Under the pieces are notes generated by a model. The model worked only from the letters and a program-made list of their open reading frames with translations, was not told the DNA's origin and searched no databases. 64,000 nucleotides of DNA from Symbiodinium natans (lineage: Eukaryota; Sar; Dinophyceae; Suessiales; Symbiodiniaceae): positions 591,001-655,000 of the forward strand of contig CAJNDS010002823.1 in NCBI GenBank assembly GCA_905221605.1, given 5' to 3'. Position numbers and translations under genes: made by a program. This document shows positions 60,801-64,000 of the stretch, piece by piece; position 1 is the first letter of the stretch; each line of letters begins with the position of its first letter.

Positions 60801-62974
60801 CATGCTGTCCCAAGTTCAAGAACTTGCTGTGACATGTGAGGACAATCACTAGAAGTTGCTTCTCGAACTATCACATGGGCTTGACCATCAAGGCAACGTA
60901 GACCCTTAGTTAGGTACTGCACAATGTCCAAGGTGTAGTGGCCCTTGCGGTTGACGTTCAACTGGAAGATTTCAGGTTCTGGATCCTTGGAGAGCATGTA
61001 CAGGCCAGTAGAAAAGTCGACCAACATTCCAACTCCCAACGGACCCAGGAAATCCATTCCTATCAAGATGGGCACTAAGGAATTCTTGTCAAAGCCTGAC
61101 TGATAGTACTCCGCAGGATTGGGAAGTGTGTAGAGGGAAAAGGAACGTTCGCTTCCCGATAGGCTGCTCCGAATCGTGACCTTGCACAAGGCTCTACCCC
61201 ACTTGCCGTTCCCAAACCTGAAATACGGGCGCGAGGATTGGTCCAGCTCAATCTTGGCACTACGGTCCTGGGCAACAATGGCTGATAGCAAGGACTGTAC
61301 AGCGGCTTCGGGGGCTGCGGAGGCTGTCGCTCCACAGTCAAGCATGCCGACCTCTGGCTTGGGCGGCTCCGACGCTGAAACGGAGTGAAGCTCCTTTGAA
61401 TCTCTCAGTTCCATGCCACCGACGAAGAAGTCCTGCGCCATGTACGCATTCACCGATCGATTGCCATCCTTGGACTTGGTCTTGAACTTCCCCTTGCCCT
61501 TGTTCGACATGAACTGACCTTCCATCCACATGCCTCGCTTCCCCTTGTTTTTGCCCTTGCCCTTGCCAATGTAGTACTGGTACTCGTCGTCCATGCCCGC
61601 ATGTCGACGATCAGGGCATTCTCGAGCGAGATGCTGGCCGCCACAGTTGTAGCAGCGAAGGCCATGGCCCGTGGAATTTGAGGGAGACCCAAACCCACGG
61701 TCACGTCTCAAGGCCTGTGTCACCTTCTGGGCGTCAGACCACGTTCTCTGCGCCTCCATCGCCAGGCTTTCGGCAACCTTTTCGGCCTGTTGGGCTTCAC
61801 GAAGCTTCTCCTGGTGTTCGGGGTCAGGAGACTCTTCAAGGGCCTGCATACCATCATGATTGCCAGTTTGCCAATCTTGATCAGACCACCAATCATTCTC
61901 CACGTAGGCGTCGTCGTACCACCAGTCGTCTTCATACCACCACTCATCCATGGCATTCTGGTAGTGCATGTGGTCCTCGTCCTTGTGATCGATGAAGTTG
62001 GCGTGAAACTGGCCACCGGCATGAGGCGACCCTCGATGGCCAAGAAGCTGTTCATCCCACAAAGTCTGGAGCGCTGCCGCAATCACCTCGTACTCCAAGG
62101 AGTTCTTGCTTGTGCTGAGGATGTCACGCTTCTCCTCGGCACTGAGTCCTGCAGCTTGCAACAACCGCCATCCTCGGAGGACACCAAGCAGGAATGAGTC
62201 TGCGATACTCAGCTCATCAAGAGGGCCTGGTGCTGCGGCAACCACTTCCTGAGCTTCTGGCTCCACGCTGCGACGACTGGGGGATGACCCAGCCGAGGCC
62301 CGAGTGCCAGCATCGGCATTGGCTGGCGTGGCACCGCCATCTGGTCGAGTGGCAGGTCCTTCACCTTCAGGACTACCTTCGCCCACATCTCCTTCTTCAC
62401 GACCATGCTCATCAGGCTGCTCGTCATCCTCATACCAGCTGCTCTCATCATACCACCAGCTATCGCGCCTCTCTGCCGGAGGAAGGCCGAAGTCCCGCTG
62501 GTCCTGGGCAATGCCGTGCTGCTCCTCGTAAAGTCGGTGGATGGCCTCCACAAACTCCTCATGCACCAAAGTCTCTCTCACCAGGAAGTTGCCTATGCTT
62601 TCGCCCGCACTGCGCTTGAAGCTGAAGTACTGCTGACAGATCGCCGCTGCATTCGGAAGTGATTTTCTGACAAGGGGGCTTCTGGCAAGCCGTTGCAGAA
62701 AAACGCGGGTCCCGTCCTCCTGGTCAAACATCGTCATCGGCCATGACATTGCCAGGAGTCGAGCGGGGCCGGTGAGCTTCGAGATCAAGGTCGCAGCGAC
62801 ATGTCTCCTTTTGTGCGGTGCGGTGCTCTGCACGTACCAGGCAACTTCTCGTGTGTATCTGCGCCAACCACGAGCAGCACCATCCCAAGCTGGAATTGTA
62901 GATCTACCGTAATCCTCGGGCATGGCCAAATGCCACGCAACGAAAACTGAAGAAATGAAAAAGGAGAAAACCAC
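54743..62974 (-). CDS. Gag-Pol polyprotein, 2743 codons, with extra methyltransferase-like and dioxygenase-like domains
   Basis: A single uninterrupted frame carries all retrotransposon functions. Domains by residue: Gag 1-520 with a zinc knuckle at 441-453; aspartic protease about 540-665; linker 666-1009, of which 768-981 is probably read out of frame; methyltransferase-like 1010-1235; 2OG-Fe(II) dioxygenase-like 1310-1492; integrase 1548-1915; reverse transcriptase about 2085-2375; RNase H 2500-2662. The frame ends inside the 3' LTR. At 2743 residues it is far longer than the roughly 1300-1500 residues usual for copia proteins, and the two inserted domains explain most of the excess. The first ATG is at 62974; an in-frame ATG at 62923 (residue 18, MPEDYGRST) could be the true start, because residues 1-17 are hydrophobic and unlike Gag. 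Integrase, reverse transcriptase and RNase H keep their catalytic acids, so the copy may be competent apart from the frame problem. Confidence 0.96.
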   Translation of the reverse strand: MVFSFFISSVFVAWHLAMPEDYGRSTIPAWDGAARGWRRYTREVAWYVQSTAPHKRRHVAATLISKLTGPARLLAMSWPMTMFDQEDGTRVFLQRLARSPLVRKSLPNAAAICQQYFSFKRSAGESIGNFLVRETLVHEEFVEAIHRLYEEQHGIAQDQRDFGLPPAERRDSWWYDESSWYEDDEQPDEHGREEGDVGEGSPEGEGPATRPDGGATPANADAGTRASAGSSPSRRSVEPEAQEVVAAAPGPLDELSIADSFLLGVLRGWRLLQAAGLSAEEKRDILSTSKNSLEYEVIAAALQTLWDEQLLGHRGSPHAGGQFHANFIDHKDEDHMHYQNAMDEWWYEDDWWYDDAYVENDWWSDQDWQTGNHDGMQALEESPDPEHQEKLREAQQAEKVAESLAMEAQRTWSDAQKVTQALRRDRGFGSPSNSTGHGLRCYNCGGQHLARECPDRRHAGMDDEYQYYIGKGKGKNKGKRGMWMEGQFMSNKGKGKFKTKSKDGNRSVNAYMAQDFFVGGMELRDSKELHSVSASEPPKPEVGMLDCGATASAAPEAAVQSLLSAIVAQDRSAKIELDQSSRPYFRFGNGKWGRALCKVTIRSSLSGSERSFSLYTLPNPAEYYQSGFDKNSLVPILIGMDFLGPLGVGMLVDFSTGLYMLSKDPEPEIFQLNVNRKGHYTLDIVQYLTKGLRCLDGQAHVIVREATSSDCPHMSQQVLELGTAWIDLTVSDAELHNRELEASRNRLWVMYRRSRPSTVSNAEAQMNCATGAQVFSSTSPPSSSPCDGSPFERSPGDRPRDRADPHGGGQSEESRQAETEVTGHNAKDQSRPTGSSLPEGSMALLRNASAGTTAGQSVGSMDPLQLLRPSSSVHPQKGVTFEHNHDCEPRDGEADAQRVAADLGDHQADSDGVPPHDEQDHGRGCPESVHRGAAQPGCAGHLHRDDRRLPLSDQHHMGSSHGPGRRGTGGSVRERSNRGGVIYKPKVEHLPLYMGKRLMAMVTMMTATMTAHLVDLQLTGRDGLWEVACAPHSWLSEAAEQHGLRPRRINLASGYDLYKEETWQRLRVLRRQHQPQRVWFSLPCTKWCSWTSVNYNTPERQAQLETARRKERRLLWEVNNFIKDCLEDNDCTKFYFEWPYPCFGWKQAPMEDLARYLEEHGHSWLQCRIDGCNYGMKNEASDQFIQKKWLIRTNDEVFHRAFRAKVCPGNHGQHASIQGAETARTAYYPWKMVQSIARHWRDQFAPGRHQHLLSLKHDLPALHDEEIEVEETEEFLDELKETSDMVIEDYEVATTSADKIALEHMAREARMRGNWSLEHLGTILREVPKCVKVRQAVREHGRGTMSGATSLILGGYSHGAQEGITKITSEVPELIQYVNAVLHHYAPQETWTTVMLNFNVQTRPHKDHHNLKGSSNILLCVGNFSGGGLWIQQEPQGGETRVRRRLPDGSLPGGVVKETCHRVVIFDPTTTHATQQWKGERIGISAYTTRMIHKMSDARREELRQYGFPLPKMTDDHVVLGAEVKDNKVQDPLGIPPDVSKDEVEAWRAKISKIHRAAGHPTNKNLARIVRDGGHDEWKVQVALHHRCDACDALKAGSVSSGKIPPASVTPAYKAWQAVTADVGEWYIPGTKKKAKFILFMDMATKLRVIQPLMIYEVMAMQSESTEEVIQAFSERRLGQYPKPAFIILDAAYSFASERMHDFLASVNIQPHFVADKESWAHGTAEAAVQDVKRTATAIHLDALDQHPFVSLQLTVASLNSTEYTAGYSAFQWAFGKNYDITDEDVRTFNSIPHDGQEEYTKLVTNRQKAEAIALKTRSQRILSKLTNSTVRQPLRTFKEMDLVKIWRKVWPLDVHQGPKGGFKVSGRPHWIGPGRVVFHEVLPQQDQGDHRRHIVWVLIGSRLYRCSVHSVRPATEAEKFVYETSDREDFARWKSLADIVPQREYTDLMDEEPLETDRELPELPAQPDDTTVVKPSRRIVGKKSPTTIDQEEEQGTSSSSTTKANVSSTTKNPAVVEVNDYDDTAAKRSRKEDNWVEALCTEAAREAEFDLFNAMDETHDFLKIEFNLEAPKSNRERKQLERNPQAYMVKKMRDSEVVLTKLNPAERKLFGRAKAKEVDSFVKHEAVRKCLDDREVRQAYETNRIVKARWVLTWKLVPPEDREEAIQDANTNDNTVHKKDGMKKAKARIVLLGFQHPSLLDPNFKTASPVQSTLGRNLLYTMSAQHQWMLEGLDLATAFLQTQPTEADQELWTSGVQELREALGIGEEAIMRVLRNIYGSTTAPRGLWLDLHKTLTKLGATPVMGERCLWRWTSKDRKDRDHKLTIGAMGGHVDDFHRIGDGSEEWLAIKASIDKACKWGMTKQGTYRHAGTDVSTTTDENGFLRISVNQDYYVEALPDLDISPNRLRTEAPLERKDMEACRASLGALQWLAVQSQPQLCARCNLLLTELVVNGSMSTAREIQEMIGEVRREPFRLTFQRFPSVKHWTDLVFVSMGDQAHNNRPKGDSTGGYITLVSGPECDTGVVCAMNAIAWRTWKLKRKSISSNDAEVQAALEAEDNNFRARLLWSELHAAGDLDYEQLQRKDPVDATERQVLCVKGIVCTDSKGGYDAVELNESPLLGLSNMRSALQAFQLRGNLARAAGVLRWVASDYDLGDALTKKRADCRLGLIKFLRSGHWCIKYDPAFTSAKKAKQQGRTAVDTVNQHLYRKNESSLTSFGAGATDMPLSDVSWEHVGLLLNF
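54807..54820 (-). promoter_or_regulatory. Possible polypurine tract
   Basis: Just upstream of the 3' LTR the minus strand reads TCTTTTGGGGCTGG. The GGGGCTGG part is purine-rich but interrupted, and it is also translated as part of the polyprotein. The position is right for a plus-strand primer, but the motif is weak. Confidence 0.35.
54989..55477 (-). other. RNase H domain
   Basis: Residues about 2500-2662. The expected acids are Asp2508 (KGDSTGGY), Glu2551 (SSNDAEVQAA), Asp2606 (VCTDSKGG) and Asp2658 (LGDALTKK). The final motif is the copia ADxLTK block. It degrades the RNA strand during cDNA synthesis. Confidence 0.9.
55850..56722 (-). other. Reverse transcriptase domain (RVT_2 type)
   Basis: Residues about 2085-2375. 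Visible motifs are RIVKARWVLTWK, KAKARIVLLGF, LEGLDLATAFLQ with catalytic Asp2235, IYGSTTAPRGLW (the copia YGLKQAPR block), and GGHVDDF with Asp2335/Asp2336, where His replaces the usual Tyr of YVDD. All three catalytic Asp are kept. Confidence 0.93.
57230..58333 (-). other. Integrase domain with C-terminal extension
   Basis: Residues about 1548-1915. The HHCC zinc site is His1555, His1560, Cys1588, Cys1591. The catalytic triad is Asp1622, Asp1690 and Glu1726, with exactly 35 residues between the last two (D,D-35-E). A C-terminal region (about 1835-1915) has WIGPGRVVFHE and HIVWVLIGSRLYRCSVHSVR, resembling the small beta-barrel that follows many integrase cores. It inserts the cDNA and makes the 5-bp target duplication seen here. 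Confidence 0.9.
58499..59047 (-). other. 2OG-Fe(II) dioxygenase-like domain (TET/JBP-like or AlkB-like)
   Basis: Residues about 1310-1492. The iron triad is visible as His1405 and Asp1407 (RPHKDHHN) with distal His1472 (TTHATQQWKG), and Arg1481 (GERIGISAY) in the place that binds 2-oxoglutarate. Between them is NFSGGGLWIQ, a Gly-rich turn followed by a hydrophobic strand, typical of the double-stranded beta-helix. In the TET/JBP family such enzymes oxidise the methyl group of thymine or 5-methylcytosine in DNA. I infer a DNA-modifying role; the subfamily is not certain. Confidence 0.6.
59270..59947 (-). other. Methyltransferase-like domain
   Basis: Residues about 1010-1235. A Rossmann-type order of motifs is visible: LWEVACAPHSWLSEAAEQHG (possible SAM loop), then GYDL, then VWFSLPCTKWCSW (residues 1078-1090) with a Pro-Cys pair at 1083-1084 as in motif IV of C5-cytosine methyltransferases, then FYFEWP (1134-1139) where motif VI would fall, and QCRIDGCNYGM (1166-1176). 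The motifs are divergent: there is no PCQ and no ENV. The function is an inference; it may be a cytosine methyltransferase relative or an inactive derivative. Confidence 0.45.
60031..60672 (-). other. +1-frame segment within gag-pol, probably the true coding frame here
   Basis: A 213-codon frame, offset +1 from gag-pol, covers polyprotein residues about 768-981. Its translation is protein-like, including the segments WGQWIHCSCCDLRLLYTPRK and MVKQMLNELQQILGTIK. A CX3H plus CX2C pattern (PCFGTH ... HCSCC) suggests zinc binding. In the main frame the same DNA gives a low-complexity Arg/Gly/Ser/Asp-rich peptide typical of out-of-frame reading. A run of six A (60649-60654 on the plus strand) and a run of four C (60039-60042) lie near the two edges. 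This suggests two compensating frameshifts, or sequencing errors, about 610 bp apart. Confidence 0.6.
60980..61357 (-). other. Aspartic protease domain
   Basis: Residues about 540-665. The active-site loop is LDCGAT (Asp546), with Cys where most retropepsins have Ser or Thr. The second half shows PILIGMDFLG (636-644), matching the hydrophobic-Gly strand that precedes the C-terminal helix of the retropepsin fold. It should cleave the polyprotein. Confidence 0.75.
61415..62974 (-). other. Gag region of the polyprotein
   Basis: Residues 1-520. The early part (about 25-165) is helical and contains the likely capsid, including WRRYTREVAWYV. Two acidic aromatic tracts follow (about 173-185 and 344-368), rich in WWYD/WYED. 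The zinc knuckle comes next, then a Lys/Gly-rich stretch (about 470-502, GKGKGKNKGKRG type) that should bind RNA. Gag packages the element RNA into cytoplasmic particles. Confidence 0.75.
61616..61654 (-). other. Gag zinc knuckle, variant spacing CX2CX3HX4C
   Basis: Residues 441-453 read CYNCGGQHLAREC. The usual retroviral spacing is CX2CX4HX4C; here one residue is missing between the second Cys and the His. The flanking residues (YNCGG, AREC) are otherwise typical, so it is probably a functional nucleic-acid-binding knuckle. Confidence 0.85.
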
Positions 62975-63128
62975 CAGCGTCCTTGACCTGGTGGGCGGAC
63001 ACGAGCGGGTAGAAGTCGCCGTGGTGAAAGTAGCCCAGTGTCCTGGTAATCGGAGATGTCAAGCAAGAGCAAATGCCCAGGCCAAACAGGCTTTGCCTCA
63101 AGGTCCAGGTCTTCTGCTCCGCTACCAA
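62975..63128 (-). other. Retrotransposon 5' leader
   Basis: About 154 bp between the 5' LTR and the first ATG of gag-pol. It contains the primer-binding site and presumably packaging signals. No conserved structure was recognised. Confidence 0.6.
63111..63127 (-). promoter_or_regulatory. Primer-binding site
   Basis: One base after the 5' LTR the minus strand reads TGGTAGCGGAGCAGAAG. TGGT at this place is the complement of a tRNA CCA end, and TGGTAGC resembles the site for initiator-Met tRNA used by many copia elements. The exact tRNA cannot be named without the host tRNA set. Confidence 0.75.
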
Positions 63129-63356
63129 TGCAGCGGAGGCTGCACTGGTGCGCTTGGGCTCGACGGGTTTCAAACCCCTCAAGAGGTTGCTAAGAGCTCC
63201 ACGCTCTGGTTTTCACACGTGCTCCGCGCACGATCCGTGGCTCAGGCTGTTGCCTAAAGGCTTCTGCACGAAACAGGGGCCCCTGCTCGAACCTAGAAGT
63301 TCAGCAGTAACCCCACATGTTCCCATGAGACATCACTGAGAGGCATATCTGTTGCA
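63129..63356 (-). repeat. 5' LTR of the retrotransposon
   Basis: This 228-bp repeat is the upstream LTR on the coding (minus) strand. It should carry the promoter for the genomic RNA, although no classical core promoter motif stands out, which is normal for dinoflagellates. It is about 154 bp upstream of the first ATG of gag-pol. Confidence 0.95.
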
Positions 63357-63361
63357 GGTTT
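63357..63361. repeat. Target-site duplication, right copy (GGTTT)
   Basis: GGTTT directly follows the CA end of the right LTR. The telomere-like array continues beyond it (TTTAGGG with two TCTAGGG variants). Confidence 0.9.
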
Positions 63362-64000
63362 AGGGTTTAGGGTCTAGGGTCTAGGGTTTAGGGTTTAGGG
63401 CGCTGCAAGCTGGAGCTGGGATCAGGGCGTTAGGACTATGTAGGGTGGGGGGATGCTGGCACTTACACTCCCCAGGCCCTGAAGCCCGCAAATTGCATCT
63501 ACACTCCCAAACTCTTCTTGAAACCCCCGCAACTGAACCCTGAACCCTGAACCCTGAGCCCTAAACCCTAAACCCTAAACCCTAAACCTTAAACCCTAAA
63601 CCCTAAACCCTAAACCCTAAGAGCAGGCCGGAGAAGCGAAGCCTAGGGCCCTGAAACGATAGCCGCCCCACACCCCTCGGCTGTCTGAAAACCTCTCCGA
63701 ATCATGAATCATGAGCCCTAAACCCTAAACCCTAAACCCTAAACCCTAAACCCTAAACCCTAAACCCCCCAGATACCCCCCCAGATCTTAATCCCTGTTC
63801 CCCTAGGAAGAAAAAAGGATCCTTTTTTGTTCATATATAAGAAAGCCCATAACCCAAAAAAAGTAAATAGGATCCCTAACACTGATCTAGAGATAAGCAT
63901 CCAAGAAGCTAAGCTGGCGCTGCCTCAAGCATGAGGCTGGTTTTTGACTTGAGGTTTCGGCAGAACAGCCAAAGCTGCCAACAGGGTTGGGCTGTGCTCG
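63362..64000. repeat. Telomere-like arrays after the retrotransposon
   Basis: The interrupted TTTAGGG array continues to about 63402. CCCTAAA arrays follow at 63535-63620 and 63717-63768. The rest is unassigned. Confidence 0.75.

Larger units (their letters stand above)
54579..63356 (-). mobile_element. Complete Ty1/copia-type LTR retrotransposon
   Basis: An 8778-bp element bounded by two 228-bp direct repeats that begin TG and end CA, flanked by a 5-bp direct duplication (GGTTT). It holds one minus-strand gag-pol frame with integrase before reverse transcriptase, which is the Ty1/copia order. The two LTRs look identical base for base when read side by side, which implies a recent insertion. 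It sits inside a TTTAGGG array, so the interrupted array continues on the far side. No env-like frame is seen. The assignment to copia rests on domain order and the RVT_2-like reverse transcriptase motifs. Confidence 0.96.

Noticed and set aside
55332-62662. Many plus-strand reading frames of 60-170 codons opposite gag-pol
   Set aside because: They are shadows of the minus-strand gag-pol, which has conserved domains in order. None has a recognisable motif.
63111-63130. A tRNA gene fragment (CTTCTGCTCCGCTACCA on the plus strand)
   Set aside because: Only a tRNA 3'-end-like string is present; its position beside the LTR fits a primer-binding site.
1-64000. True chromosome end (telomere)
   Set aside because: Arrays are short, in both orientations, interrupted and spread through the whole window, so they are interstitial telomere-like repeats.

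Overview
The window is nuclear DNA of a dinoflagellate. The strongest sign is an exact antisense match to the 22-nt dinoflagellate spliced leader at 7593-7614, followed on the minus strand by the broken remains of an intronless protein-kinase mRNA copy. Plant/alveolate-type telomere-like repeats (TTTAGGG and its complement CCCTAAA) are scattered through almost every kilobase in both orientations, and a very long Ty1/copia polyprotein is present. No bacterial-style operons, rRNA genes, tRNA genes or CRISPR arrays were seen.

Layout. From 1 to 54,578 there is no long open gene. The DNA alternates between (a) short telomere-like arrays, (b) islands of about 50-130 bp of more complex, GC-rich sequence, and (c) spacers of about 0.3-2 kb that hold small fold-back (MITE-like) elements, homopolymer runs and microsatellites. 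A recurring arrangement is CCCTAAA array, island, TTTAGGG array, with the island often bounded by a plausible splice acceptor (pyrimidine-AG) and a donor (GT, often the GT inside GGTTTAGGG). I read the islands as candidate exons and the arrays as the terminal parts of introns. About 32 of the better candidates are listed. Their strand and frame are often ambiguous, because short GC-rich DNA is open in several frames, so each is offered at low to moderate confidence.

At 5.9-8.5 kb the pattern is interrupted by the spliced-leader/kinase retro-pseudogene. At least six families of short inverted-repeat elements (called A-F here) recur. Three copies of family B have clear 4-bp target-site duplications, and there are two clean nested insertions.

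From 54,579 to 63,356 there is a complete, apparently young LTR retrotransposon on the minus strand. It has two 228-bp LTRs that look identical, a 5-bp target duplication (GGTTT) inside a TTTAGGG array, a primer-binding site, and one 2743-codon gag-pol frame. The domain order is Gag with zinc knuckle, aspartic protease, a segment whose better reading is in the +1 frame, a methyltransferase-like domain, a 2OG-Fe(II) dioxygenase-like domain, integrase, reverse transcriptase, RNase H. The two extra enzymatic domains between protease and integrase are the most unusual content: they suggest that the element carries DNA-base-modifying activities in a lineage known for 5-hydroxymethyluracil in its DNA. 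The last 640 bp return to telomere-like arrays.
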